Of a stretch of 64,000 nucleotides of DNA, positions 11,420 through 22,622 are shown one piece after another. Position numbers and translations under genes: made by a program. Location: the NCBI RefSeq assembly GCF_040183065.1, contig NC_091132.1, positions 165,738,102 through 165,802,101 on the forward strand, given 5' to 3'. Source of the stretch: Periplaneta americana. Lineage: Eukaryota > Arthropoda > Insecta > Blattodea > Blattidae. The notes beneath the pieces were generated by a model. The model saw only the letters and a list, made by a program, of their open reading frames with translations, was not told where the DNA came from and did not search any database. The first letter of the stretch is position 1. The number at the start of each line of letters is the position of its first letter.

Positions 11420-12411
11420 CTACTGACATGAGCCTGTTGCATTTAAACACTTAAATGCCATCGACATGGCCCGGGATCGAACCCGCGATCTTGGGCATAG
11501 AAGGCCATCGCTATATCAACTCGCCAACCATGTCGACTGAAAGAAAAAACAACAAAATAAATAGATATAGTGTTTTTGATTATATACATTGTATCAATAT
11601 TTATTATTTAATTTGCTAACATTAACGTAATCGTAAAGTACTGTCTTCACTTAGAAAGTCAATACTGAAAATCTATTAAATACTAAAGAAAGCAAAATCT
11701 GGCAAAACTATATGTACACAAGTTCACAAAAGTCTGCATACTTTGTCAAAAGAATTACACTACAATTTCAATAACAGATTTTTACAAGGTTATCTAGCGT
11801 CTAATCCACACAGTTTACACATAGCTGTCCCTGATGTTCTGGCTTAGTACATATTTTACTGCAGGTAAATCTAGTTTTTTGTCCTCTGCATAGGGGCACA
11901 AATGGCATCTTTTTCTCTTTGTTCCTTCCAGCGCTGCAGTCGTGCGGGTTGTGTCACTACCAGATGCATCCTTTCCTAGAACCTGGCGAATTCTTGTTTT
12001 CACATGTTCCTGCATTCCAGGCATTCATATACTGTTTTCGCTGTAAGAAAAATCCTAATGTATACACAAGCACGTGGATGTCATACCCGTGATTAGCTCA
12101 CAGTCGAAACACTCACACGACGCAGGAAAATGTAGTCCGTATTTGGAAACTATCATCTTGTATTATTTGAAAATAAAAATTGAATTCTAATTTTCTTAAA
12201 TACAATGAAACATATAACTTCACCCATATGTAAAACAACATGTAAAAGAAAAGCTACTTTTATATTTTCTTAAGTACTATGACCGCGGATGAATACAAAC
12301 AGTAATACCGAGGTAGTCTGTTCTTGTAACAAGTTGGCGTCACTTGAATTTGTATTTGTTCACGTAAGCACGTGGTACTGAAGTTTGGCTTCTGCATCCT
12401 CGGTGTGTGTG

Positions 12412-12433
12412 TGCGTGCGTGTGTGTGTGTGTG
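12412..12433. repeat. (TG)n microsatellite
   Basis: Run of GT/GC dinucleotides inside the non-coding or decayed part of the piggyBac element. Confidence 0.8.
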
Positions 12434-14108
12434 ATTATTAAACATAAGATTGGAAACCTTCTCAAAAGGGGAGAAAAACAAATAGTCTCTTAAATGTATA
12501 TAATAAGTTATGTGAGTTTTAATTAGAGTAATTATAAAGTAAATGTTTCCTAAGCAAATGAATGCATAGTAGTGAGGTTAGGCCTCCTTGACGAGTAACG
12601 GGAAATGTTTAACATGAAACAGAATGTACAACAGTAGGCGAGAACACGTACTGAGAATCTATGGCGCCAAACAGCGGCCAATGAAGCCTCACTTCAGTCA
12701 CGTGCTATTGTTTATATTAGGATTTTTCTTACAGCGAAAAGGTTATAGTCTACTTTCAAGATGTTGTCTGGACAATTTCTCCACAAGGGTCTTCAGGAAT
12801 TCCCTCCTAGTGTTCCTTGGATTGTTCTTCCATTCATGATTGGCCATAACGAATAGAATCATGGCATTAATGCCAGCATGGTCCATGATCGCAAACTAAA
12901 AGCGGAGTGGCTACCTGTTAGTACCTCTAGCTACAATATATGTATTACATAATTTGTCAAATGTATCGGTGCCATCTTTCGTCATGTTGTAAGTCATGAT
13001 CATTTCAGGTTTTCCAGAGTCCTTATCCACAGAGTCATCACGGTGCATAGTTGAAAGTAGCAGTACTATTTTGTTTCGTGGAACAAAGGAAAGTAATGTT
13101 TTCTCCTTGTCGAATGCAAATAATGCTGTTCCCATTGCCTTTTTGTTACAAAAATGGGAGGAATTCCCCCCCCCCCTTAGTGTGCCGAGAGTTGTAAGCT
13201 TGTACTCTTTCAGCTGTTGGTATAGATGAAAACCAGTCATCGTAAGTTAAATTTCTCTTTGTTCCATGCACCGGTTCAGATAATTTCCGGACATAATATT
13301 CGGGAAAAGATTCATTGCTTTGTTTTTGAACTGTACCAATATATGTACGGTTCAGCAGATAGTCTTACTGTCGTTCATCATAACAATTTTCATTTTGTAC
13401 TACGCCGGTTTATTTGGCATGTAGACTTTAAAAGGGCATCTATACCGAAAATCAACAAGCTGCTCATCAATTGTAAGGTACTTGTGGGGACTGTAGTATT
13501 GTTTGCAGTTCGAAATGAAAGTTTCCCATATACCACATATGGGTGCTAATTTGTCGGTTAGCCGTCTATCAATTGTGGTCAGCTTTTCATCACATCTTAG
13601 ATAACAACACAGAAACTGACAACGTGTGAGACTCATAGTTGCTCTAAATATATCTATGCCAAAAAAAAAAAAAAAAAATCAGACCACAATTCATTTACAT
13701 TTACTATGCTGCCTTTTAACGTTCCGGCAGCATAAAGCAAATCAAACAGGGCATTGATTCGAAATTCATTAGTAAGCTTTGTGAAGCTATACTCTATCCA
13801 TATAACTTACTGCGCTAAATCTCATTGTCTGTTCTTGTAGTTATTTCTTTTGCAATTTCATCACTGATAAACAGCTTCCAAGAATCATTAGGTGATTTAA
13901 CACGCTTTGCATCACCTTTTACATGGGGTAAATGAGTCACAATATTATCTGCAATAGGTCTTCCTCTCCTAGTTGGCATATGACAACTCCAGCAGTGACC
14001 ATTTTTACCTTGAATAGATGGACCAGAAATAATTATTTCACATTAACAATCACTAGCTTTTTCCACAGATTCTTCACTGTCACTGTTTTCAATATTTTCT
14101 TCACAATT

Positions 14109-14330
14109 GTCGACCTGGTTGGCGAGTTGGTATAGCGCTGGCCTTCTATGCCCAAGGTTGCGAGTTCGATCCCGGGCCAGGTCGATGGTATTTAAGTGTG
14201 CTGACAAGCTCATGTCAGTAGATTTACCGGCATGTAAAAGAACTCCTGCGAGACAAAATTCCGCCACATCCGGCGACGCTGATATAACCTCTGCAGTTGC
14301 GAGCGTCGTTAAATAAAACATAACATAACA
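14109..14330 (+). mobile_element. tRNA-derived SINE, family C
   Basis: Head GTCGACCTGG followed by GGCGAGTTGGTATAGCG, B-box-like GAGTTCGATCCCGG, tail GACGCTGATATAACC...AGCGTCGTTAAATAA. Bordered by TCTTCACAATT at 14098-14108 and 14331-14341. It sits inside the first codons of the piggyBac transposase, so it post-dates that element. Confidence 0.9.
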
Positions 14331-14651
14331 TCTTCACAATTATCCTCTTCTTCGCTTTCAGGATCCAGTGCAAGATGTGTTTCCGCCTCCCAAAGTTCAT
14401 CTTCGTTCTCACTAGCTGAACTTTCCAGCAGCCATTCTTAAATTTTACTCGTTGACGCCATATTGTATGTTATGGACACTGTAGATATAGATCGCACTGT
14501 ACTAGAATAACTTTGAAATAAAGAAATGGTTACTGTTACAAAAAAAAAAAAGTCGCGTACCTATATGATACATCAGGGTCGCACATACTCATTTACGAAA
14601 GTGCGCGTGCGCCAAACAAACAAATATGCTGGAGGGTCTCACAGATCCTGG

Positions 14652-16259
14652 TATCTGGATGAAGGGTGAAGTTCTCGTACGATTTTCTTATTGATTTACG
14701 TGCCGTTCACGAGTGCGTTATAGTGAAGCAAGCTGGAGGTTGTTCGCAAAATAACTACAGCAATAATCAGCATCGCCTGGCTGTGATCGCCAAACTGTGG
14801 GAGGAGTCTCTACATCTGAAAATATTATTCTCTATCAGTATTTTTCAATAATTGTCACGGCATACTTTATCGCAGTGGAAACTGTACATACCCTGGAATC
14901 GTGTATTGTACAAACCGAATGGGTATGTGAGGTTATCGCTAATGAAATTGTGATTCATTTTAACTTTAATACTTCATAAAGGTAAGTCTTTATCTGTACA
15001 TAATGCAATTTTTTCTGTTTTGTATAATTATGATTCGAATCTTACTTGTTTATTCTTTTATTGTGCTGTTACAGTCATTCATTAATTTTATTTTCATGCT
15101 ACTTTTTAAGATGGATGTATCATTTAGTGTAAGTTACAAGTTATAAATTTTATACCTTGTAATTTATATTGCTTGAGGGCACTTGTAGAAATGGCGAATT
15201 TAAAGTTTGCATATATCGTGAAACTTCGGTATCTCCCCACAGCTCAGAATTTCCCGGCCTCGTGTCATTTAAAGAATCCCATCAACTAACATTGTTACAT
15301 ACCTCGACTTCATGTCTCCGCTCATTTAACCCATACAGAAACTTACATTGGACGTCAGCCCCGTGTGTGGTGCGGGGCGATATCGAAGATTGGCCCATAG
15401 AGTTAATAGGATTTATTTCCTCAATGTACTATGGCTTTTATGTAATCTAGGTAGACCTACACATAATGTAGTCAACAGAAATTACGATTTTTCGTGGTTG
15501 AAGCAAATACCTTATAATAATAAAACCGGGCTGTTGTATTTGACGTGAGTGCGAAATATCGCGGACTTGACATCTAGCGGAACGGCGTGGAATTACGTCC
15601 ACAAATACAAATATTAACATAGCGGGATTCGAACTATTGTTTAAAACGTGAATTACTAATGTGAAATATTATTATGAAACACTTAAGAAATGTTGAATAA
15701 TATTTAAGGTAAAATTATTATCTTATATCAAAGCTGCATATTATGAGAAATATTGCATACTTCATATTACATTCCGTAATAAATTGTTACATAATTGTTT
15801 TCATTGGTTTAGTGAGACAAACTCAATTCTTATATTAGGAATGAATTTACAATAATGCTTTATATACGCATTGCTGACAACTGCAAAGATAAAATTGATA
15901 GTAATCTGATGGTTGTAATAATTAGTAAAGGCATGTGGACAATAATAAAACTTAATTTGATAAAACCTTAAAATTTCCGATACATTTTAACTTCTATTCA
16001 TTTATTAGGTCTAAATAAAAAGGCTAATTTGTATTTTTTTTATCATCACAAAGACGAAGGAATTAGGCCTACTAAAGAATGTTGTTGACTCACACTTTGT
16101 GATCTCTCGGAAATCGAAAATACGATTTGGAGCAATTTGTAATGCTGTAATTTTGTAGCAATTATAAACAGCACATAATATACACCCTGACGTTTTAACA
16201 CAGCACTAATTAATAAAACTATTAACTAGCCCAGCAACAATATACATTGCAGTTGATTA
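14652..16259. other. Upstream region of gene A, no gene recognised
   Basis: AT-rich. Open frames of 60-93 codons are present but show no recognisable motif. I see no repeat boundaries. Confidence 0.4.
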
Positions 16260-16500
16260 CAGCGTGCTTCGCGAGTATTGCCACACCGGCCGCCTAGGTA
16301 GCAGCACCAGCGTCGTTCGCGCGCAGAACTACTAACTGTCCGGTATTATTATAGTAAGGTATTTGGTTGAAGTAATGTGCCAGTACCGGTAAAATGGCCG
16401 CTAACAATGACTGCATTGTTTACATGTTTTCAGTGCCATCTACGAGTCAGGTCACGAACATATCCAACGCATCTCGTATTGTAACCTCTGAGCATAAGTC
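16260..16500 (+). promoter_or_regulatory. Possible promoter/5' leader of gene A
   Basis: A locally GC-rich island (about 16260-16330, with CGCG, GGCCG and CGTCG words) in otherwise AT-rich DNA, 50-290 bp ahead of the first coding exon of gene A. GTTTTCAG at 16427-16434 and TTTCAG at 16503-16508 could be acceptors of non-coding leader exons. Placement as promoter is inference from composition and position only. Confidence 0.3.
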
Positions 16501-16551
16501 TCTTTCAGCAGTTTATATTCTGCAGATATGTCAATACTTAGATGTCTGTTG

Positions 16552-16644
16552 ATGGCTGTAGTCAAGAAGGAACCCGAGGTTGACCCTTTGGCTATGCAAT
16601 TGAGTGATGAGACTGATACAGCTGAGGAGAAGCCCTTGTCAGAG
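16552..16644 (+). CDS. Gene A, coding exon 1: acidic N-terminal module
   Basis: Encodes 31 residues beginning MAVVKKEPEVDPLAMQ and ending in phase 0 at donor GAG|GTAAAT. The start at 16552 is chosen because the first exon of gene B (47835) has the same length and lines up codon for codon (MDLIKMEPEYDSLDLQ). An in-frame ATG at 16528 would add eight residues. The exon is rich in Glu and Asp and carries a psi-K-x-E motif (VKKE) followed by proline and acid. It joins in frame to 20607. Role inferred: effector part of a zinc-finger transcription factor. Confidence 0.8.
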
Positions 16645-17279
16645 GTAAATTGAGAGACACTAGTTGTAATTTCTATATGCGATGTGTTTATCAAATTAAA
16701 GTATGACATGAAGTTTTATGAAAATATCTTCGAGTTTATTATCAGCAGACTTTCAGTATAGCCTAAGAAATTTCAGATTTAGATCACATGTTACATGCTT
16801 CTTTTATACTCTTTCATAATATTTTAATAGTCTATAATGGAAGATGGTTTAAACTTCGTTTTAAGATGACTTTGAATCAAAATGTTTTTCATAAATCCTC
16901 ATGTGTATTAATGAATAATAATGTGTAATATCAAAAATAGAATTCTGTTGAAACTGAATAGCCAGTTGCATATCTCTCAAATACATGTTGCAGGCCAGAT
17001 AAACCTACAGAGCAGCACCATCACAACAACCAACGTGAGCCCTTGTGATGGTGTTAGTGAACTATTACTGAAACGGGACATGTTTTGAATAATTTCTCTA
17101 CACAAGATAATATAATTGTAATTTATAATAATTAATTAAGATTAGCAGATATTCCAAATCCGTTACCCTTTTTCACTTTCCTGGTCAGACGTGTGATCTA
17201 CATGCAATATAAATCGATGTTAATACAAGTGCAGCCAATTATTTCCAACTGAAACAGTAGCAGTAGTAAAGCATCTTAA

Positions 17280-18111
17280 GGTACGGTCACACGTCGCTAC
17301 TTTTGCAGTGCTGGAGTACAAAAAACTGCGCAACTCTCGTACTGCGACGTGTGAACAACGGTGCAACCCGAAAAGTAGCGTTTGCCGAACCTGCTGCCCG
17401 CTACTTTTCCATGCTGCGCGCAGCTTAGAAGTAGCGACGTGTGAACAGAGTTCTCAGGGTTGCAGCCGTAGCATTTTTGATATCGGTTTTGTTGAAACTT
17501 TTGCTGCGGTTGCGACCATTGTTGCCACCCAAATGTGCCAATCATACTGTTATTGTTTGGATATATTTTAATGTTATATGTGATGAAAATAAATTATTTG
17601 TAACAGTTATTAAATGCACAACACAGTCTGAGCATGTTTGCTGACGATATAATTCATTTTTTTAATTTTCCGTAGCGTAGTTTCAAACAGGAGGGTTGCC
17701 AACATTGATTACGTGAATATGCTGTTTGTTATCATTTAAGTATATAGGCGTTTTAACAGCTTTATATTAAAAATAATGCCAATTTCTAAATACTAGTTAG
17801 GACTGAAAAGCAAATAGTAGATAAGTAAGCTTTCGTGTGAGTTTCTTAATAATGCGAACATAACTACAAAATGTATATTGAGAAGTCAACACGGAGATGG
17901 AAACCTGCAGCATGACTGCGGCTGCAAAAGTAGCGCCTTGTGTGTGAACAGACTCGCAACCTTCAGTTGCAACTTTTGCAGCACTCGGGTTGCGCAGCAC
18001 GAAAAGTAGCGTGCAGCGCGCTACTTTTGGCTTACGTGTGAACACGACACGCAACTTTTGCAGCTGCAGTACAAAAGTTGCTCAGCAAAAGTAGCGACGT
18101 GTGACTGTACC
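17280..18111. mobile_element. Foldback element F2 in intron 1 of gene A
   Basis: Ends GGTACGGTCACACGTCGCTA on the left, and the inverse of GGTACAGTCACACGTCGCTA on the right. TTAA stands left (17276-17279) and TTTA right. Inside each end the words AAAAGTAGCG and ACGTGTGAAC recur several times in both orientations, so each arm is itself built from short inverted units. No transposase seen. A TTAA-targeting superfamily (piggyBac or Kolobok) is possible but unproven. Confidence 0.7.
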
Positions 18112-18536
18112 TTTACGCTGCTTGATAGTACGTACAGGGACATCATTTTATTTTTACTAACATTTTTAATATTAACCTGGCTATTCTTCGGATTAAAGGA
18201 CTGGAACAGGAAACACCGCTTGCTCCCCCTTCCAAGACTGCAGTTCAATGATACTGGCGTAAAATACAAATCACTTTACTACGTATAGGAGGGAAGAAAA
18301 GTAGTTCATCCATTTATGTAAACTAGGATATATCGCGATTTTGAGTTTGATAATTTTCATTAGGTTTTTGTTTAATCAAAATACAGTACCATATTAACAC
18401 TTTGTGTTTTTACTCACGAATTGAGCTATCCATTTGGACGTATTCATTATGCAGTGTATATTGTACTGTTACAGCACATTAGCATACAATTTAGAGAATG
18501 AAGTTAAATTAAAAAATAATCATAATATGGATATTT

Positions 18537-18680
18537 AAACACATTTTTGAAAATGGTGACCGTTCATTTCGATACAGGCTTCAGTTCTTTTGTACATATT
18601 ATCGCACAGTAGACCATTGTACCTAATTTCAATGACCAGTTTCGGCCTTCGTACTAGTAACTCATGTTGAAATAATTCTG
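18537..18680 (-). pseudogene. C-terminal remnant of a DDE (mariner-like) transposase
   Basis: Minus-strand frame ending in RTEACIEMNGHHFQKCV then stop. The pattern R-x-x-x-C-I-E-x-N-G-x-H-F-Q is the usual C-terminal signature of mariner/DDE transposases in arthropods. Nothing upstream can be aligned with confidence, so only the last 35 codons or so survive. Confidence 0.45.
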
Positions 18681-19940
18681 TACCTACTCTATAAAAGAGT
18701 ACTTACGTACTGTAAATTCAATCTTCATTTCTGCTCGATCCGAAAAGATAAAATTACTCAGACATGGTATCTACTGTCCGTTCAAGGGGTTTTGTCGTAG
18801 AAAGGGGGGGGGAATCACGTGACAGTTAATTACTTAACGAGGCCCTTTTTATTTAAGTTATTTTAAACAGTTTTATAATATTACGTAGACGTCCAATTCC
18901 TAACAGAAATGAATGTTTTCAGAGAGGAGCTAAGACAACGCAGCTACTAGACTCTACAGAGGGGCGAACAGAAGCAGGCGGGGGAAACCGGGATGCGACG
19001 TAGGCAAACGGACGACAATACCTGTGCGAAAATATGATTCAATATTGAAAGCTCTTTCGTCACTGGAAAACGGGAACATATTTCTGGAACGTACTATACT
19101 CACTAACTCAGTACTGCATACGCGGCCTTGGTTCTGTGTGGAGAACGGTTGGAAGTTTACTAGTAGAGGGGGTGGGAGTGAAGTACATTCAAAAACTCAG
19201 GTACAATAAAAATGTAAGTAAAAATAAAATGATATCCCTGTATATGTATTAGTGTTCTGCTTGTATTATTAAAGAGCAGTTTTACGCATTACTGTTTTAG
19301 TGTGTTGACGAAGAATAAATAGTATATGACACCTGAATTCTATTTGGCAAGCATTCGACTTTTTTGGAACGGATAATTGAAGGGAAAAAATTCCAAATGA
19401 AGAAGTGGACTTCAAATAATGATCAAAATTGCGAGAATGAAGTAACAACTATTCGAGAGATCATTCGTGAATAGAAACAATCGTAATAACTTAGATATAA
19501 CAGGTGGTAAAGGAATTTTGTATAATTGTAAAATTCTTTTCACATTAAAATAACACAGTTTTGTATTTATTTCTGCAACATATGCAACAAGAAGTAAACG
19601 GAAATTTGGACACATTACACTAAATAAAACTTAGCAATGGTACGCAAAAAAGTTGTAATATTTCACTGAGCTCCATACACTGAAATAGATAACCCGAACA
19701 TACATTACGACCTGGTCTAGATCGAAAAAACATTGACTGTGCCATATTCCACACTGCTATGAAAAGTTGTGTAAACTGTGAAATGTTTGTTATCGGTTGT
19801 AATAACTGTAATTGACTTAAATACAATAATTTGAATAGTAATATGGGACAAGGAGACGTTTGTAGTACTGTACATTGTAAGAAAAAGAGGTCAGAGTTAT
19901 CCTTCTTCCGAAAGATCCAGGACAGTGAGTTTATAATAGT
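18681..19940. other. Intron 1 of gene A, no feature recognised
   Basis: AT-rich except for a G-rich patch at 18800-19200. No coding motif. It may be repetitive, but no second copy lies in this window. Confidence 0.35.
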
Positions 19941-20385
19941 ACATTATGCAACGAGCCTATAATGGTAGTAATTAAGACGCGAGTATGTTTATGAAACTCT
20001 CTTGCGCTCGTTTCATAATTTTCATACGAGCGTCTTAATTACCATTATAGGCAAGTTCATACGACTTTTTATGCTCGACCATATTTCTAACTTGAAATTA
20101 TTCATAAGTATTCATGTTATTCTTATGTGACTGATCTTGTGCAATCTCGTAAATTGTGAGATGTGCGCAGACGCGAAAGTATTGATTTTTTCCGAGGAAC
20201 AAATATCATTGACCTTCATATAACCTAGAGAGTTAAATGAACATTAATCTTGATATAACCTGTAAATTGATTTAGACATAGAAAAACGAGATGACAAATT
20301 GAATTTATTTGAATATTATTTACAATTAACGCTAATTATTATAGTAACGGAACATAACCTTCTGCGACAGTATTGGATTTCCAGC
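19941..20385 (-). repeat. Dispersed repeat R1, copy 2 (inverted, 3' part)
   Basis: Inverse complement of the R1 copies at 5688-6337 and 37029-37623, from the terminal hairpin (GTCTTAATTACC-type arms) through the AT-rich centre to TTCTGCGACAGTATTG. Truncated relative to them: the CSNYTPGSS-coding end is missing. Confidence 0.75.
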
Positions 20386-20454
20386 CTTTTCTTTTTCAAA
20401 AGAACACGATATCGAAAGTACAATACATTTTATCGTCTGCTAGGGAAAAGGTCT

Positions 20455-20549
20455 GTGATGAGGCGATAGTAGCGATCCTGGTAGCGAGTAACTATCTATG
20501 GGTGCATATTTGTTAAGTATTGAGCTTCGTGACTATATACTAGACGGTG
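20455..20549 (+). mobile_element. MITE family M1, right half only
   Basis: Matches the right half of the M1 copy at 1229-1411, from GTGATGAGGCGATAGTAGCG to the terminal GACTATATACTAGACGGTG. The left half and left TIR are absent, so it is a truncated copy. Confidence 0.7.
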
Positions 20550-20606
20550 ACTGTGCTTTCTGTAATATGAATTAGACTCCATTCTTTATGTGTCTGCTTC
20601 CTACAG

Positions 20607-20744
20607 AAGGCCAATTCGTTGGACCTCAACACGACTGGGCTAAAAGAGGACTGCGTGGACTGCAACTATGATCTCACATCAGAGATAAAATTCGAGGAAA
20701 CTGCAGTTCCAATTGATTTTACTACGGTGAAGAGTGAAGCTAAG
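20607..20744 (+). CDS. Gene A, coding exon 2: acidic psi-K-x-E module
   Basis: Acceptor TTCCTACAG, donor AAG|GTGAGT, phase 0 on both sides, 46 codons. The peptide contains LKEDCVDCNYDLTSEIKFEE and, after TAVPIDFTT, VKSEAK. It holds three psi-K-x-E/D motifs (LKED, IKFE, VKSE). Homologous exons occur at 38155-38291 (one base deleted), 51751-51879 (intact, gene B) and 53668-53797 (one base inserted). The open frame, matched phases and homologues make this a real exon. Confidence 0.85.
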
Positions 20745-21159
20745 GTGAGTAGAATTCATGGGGTGTGCAAGCGCATTTTCGTTACCCAAGAAGTTTAGGA
20801 ATGTTATCGGTTAGTATATCCTGGACCCAAATGCTTACGTGAGAACGCCAGTGAAAAGGGATAATAAAGAATGGACACTGAGCAAATTTTCTTGTGTTTT
20901 GTTTCTCTGTCCGTCGGCGTTTAGTTCCACTTTCAAGCGCTAGAGGTTAGTGTAATCGAGCATATGCTAAGATAATAATAGAGAATAGAGTTGAGACACA
21001 GGATCCAAACATAGCCTACCTTATTGCATAATCCAGTGATGCCTTGCTTCAAATAAATTCAAGTTAACAGCTTTTCCTTATTTCTCAGTGGCAAACTAGT
21101 TGTAATAATAATTTTTTATATTTCAGATATAATATATTATATTATAAAATAATATAATA

Positions 21160-21470
21160 CATCATGTTGTTTTCTAATGCCAGGCATTTGACAATAAAGT
21201 CATTTGACCTCTTGCACTCCACTATTTTTCAAAGATATTGTCATGTTTAGCCACTGACGCACAGATTTTGAGATGTTCTGAATCCATTTCTTGATTTGAG
21301 TTGCACAATGGACAGTTAGGAGACTGCTATATTCCAGTTCTATGCAGATGCTTGGCCAAACAGTCATGGCCTGTTGCCAATCTAAATACAGCTACAGACG
21401 ATTTGCGTGGTAAATCGGGAATCAACTGAGGATTATGATGCAGAGAGTTCCATTTTTTCCCTTGAGATTG
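21160..21470 (-). pseudogene. 3' end of a non-LTR retrotransposon ORF2 (Cys-rich tail)
   Basis: Minus strand encodes SLHHNPQLIPDLPRKSSVAV, then FRLATGHDCLAKHLHRTGI, then SPNCPLCNSNQEMDSEHLKI, the Cys-Cys-His tail seen after the RNase-H-like or C-terminal region of insect jockey-group LINEs. In-frame stops after HRTGI and after NIFEK show decay. It abuts a second LINE fragment in the opposite orientation. Confidence 0.75.
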
Positions 21471-21701
21471 TGTTATGAAATTTTGTTTGTTGAAGTCTAA
21501 GTATGTAGAAGTGCAACAGGAGCAAATAGCATCTTATTACTACAAAAAAGAGCACTGAGGGTAATATGCAATAAAAGTACCAAGGAATCATGTAAGCCAC
21601 TATTTCGAGAGTTAAAGGTAATGTCAGTTTACAATCTATTCTTTTACAGAACCTTGATATTCCTTAGATCCAACATAGATTTTTATCAGACTAGATCAGA
21701 T

Positions 21702-22070
21702 ATAATTTTGGCTGGTGTATTACTAAAGTTAGGAGGATATGGCTTATTACGTGTATTTGTAATTTTAGTTAATTTTTCCGTACTTAATTATATTTGAATT
21801 TCTATTAGATTGGTTGGTGGTGTAATTGTTAGATTAATTTGTAAGCGTCAAACAGATTGAAAGCCATTAATTGCTAATTCTTCTGTAGCTCATATAGGAA
21901 TTGTTATTGGGGGGTTAATAACTTTAAATTATTGGGGATTTTGTGGATCATATGTTTTAATAATTGCTCATGGTTTATGTTCTTCTGGTTTATTTTGCTT
22001 AGCAAATATTTCTTATGAGCGTTTAGGTAGACGGAGATTATTGATTAATAAGGGTTTAATGGGATTTATA
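21702..22070 (+). other. NUMT: nuclear copy of part of mitochondrial ND4
   Basis: With the invertebrate mitochondrial code (TGA Trp, ATA Met, AGA Ser) the block gives an uninterrupted frame of about 123 codons with ND4 hallmarks: [47 protein letters not shown] and [20 protein letters not shown]. Under the nuclear code it contains TGA stops, so it is not a nuclear gene. ND4 encodes a respiratory complex I subunit. The absence of indels suggests fairly recent transfer. It splits a LINE reading frame. Confidence 0.93.
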
Positions 22071-22602
22071 TTTTTTCAACACTAGAAATAAAGATAAATT
22101 AGATTACACAAAGTGCAGATTAAGTGTGAGCTCAAATACCTGCTTTTTTAATGGCATAAATATATTTAATAAGCTACCATTGGAGGCGAGAAAGTTACCA
22201 ATAAATAGATTTAAGTCCTGCATACATAGATGGTTGCTGAACAGACCTTTCTATTCAGTGAGTGAATTCATGGAGTGTGATGTAAATATTGTATTTTAGA
22301 AATGTAACCCTTTCTTTATATTTTAATTTGTCTCTTTGTATTTTAATTGTTCCTTTTGTCCTTATATAAATGTGTTAACCTACAGCATACTCTGTATATC
22401 TCACAGTGTTTGTTTTGTTTATTTCTCAGTGTTTGTTTATTTGACTATGTATATTTATTTGCTTATAATTATTTGTTTATTTGTCTATATTTATTTGTGC
22501 TAAGTTTGTTTGTGCATGTGTGAGTGTATGTGTGCGTGTGTATACTATCGAACCTGACGATGTCATATCTAGGCCTTGTACACTGGTTTCTGACAAATAA
22601 TA

Positions 22603-22620
22603 TTATTATTATTATTATTT
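22603..22620. repeat. (ATT)n LINE tail
   Basis: Six ATT units at the 3' end of the LINE at 21500-22622. Confidence 0.7.
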
Positions 22621-22622
22621 AA

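Larger units (their letters stand above)
8343..11548 (-). mobile_element. tRNA-derived SINE, family C, split by a hAT element
   Basis: The tail half (8354-8472) and the tRNA-like head (11420-11537, inverse of GTCGAC...GGTTGGCGAG and the B-box GGTTCGATCCCGG type) are separated by a 2.9 kb hAT. The whole is bordered by TGAAAGAAAAA at 8343-8353 and 11538-11548. The coordinates given include these duplications. Other family C copies are at 14109-14330 and 39703-39926. Confidence 0.85.
11790..14461 (-). pseudogene. piggyBac transposase, fragmented
   Basis: The minus-strand start at 14461 reads MASTSKI, then a stop, then EWLLESSASENEDELWEAE, the usual acidic N-terminus. A SINE interrupts it at 14109-14330. 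Then come VTHLPHVKGDAKRVKSPNDS (about 13930-13870), DKLAPICGIWETFISNCKQY and YLTIDEQLVDFRYRCPFKVY (13530-13410), GNSSHFCNKKAMGTA and KPEMIMTYNMTKDGTDTFD (13180-12970), and the C-terminal Cys motif KRKRCHLCPYAEDK (about 11910) ending CKLCGLDAR after a frame slip. The order and motifs match piggyBac. DDD catalytic residues lie in the retained blocks, but frameshifts and stops inactivate it. Confidence 0.9.
8205..14650 (-). mobile_element. piggyBac-type transposon, decayed, host of a three-level nest
   Basis: Candidate ends CAGGGTCTCATAGACCCTCC (left) and CAGGATCTGTGAGACCCTCC (inverse of right) match at 16 of 20 positions, and enclose minus-strand pieces of a piggyBac transposase. Removing the SINE/hAT insertion (8354-11537) and a second SINE (14109-14330) leaves about 3 kb, a normal piggyBac length. 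No clean TTAA flank is visible, so the exact ends are uncertain. Confidence 0.65.
21500..22622 (+). mobile_element. 5'-truncated non-LTR retrotransposon, interrupted by mitochondrial DNA
   Basis: The C-terminal reverse-transcriptase region reads ANSILLLQKRALRVICNKST through FRELKVMSVYNLFFYRTLIF, then a 370-bp foreign block, then NKDKLDYTKCRLSVSSNTCF through LPLEARKLPINRFKSCIHRW to a stop at about 22300. A 3' UTR with TGACGATGTCATATCT follows, and the element ends in (ATT)n at 22603-22620, a tail of the kind used by such LINEs. It lies in intron 2 of gene A. Confidence 0.8.

Noticed and set aside
16452..16709. Minus-strand open frame across gene A exon 1
   Set aside because: Antisense of a spliced exon whose phases and homologues support the plus strand.
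21702..22070. A functional ND4 gene
   Set aside because: It needs the mitochondrial code, is a fragment, and lies inside a nuclear LINE.
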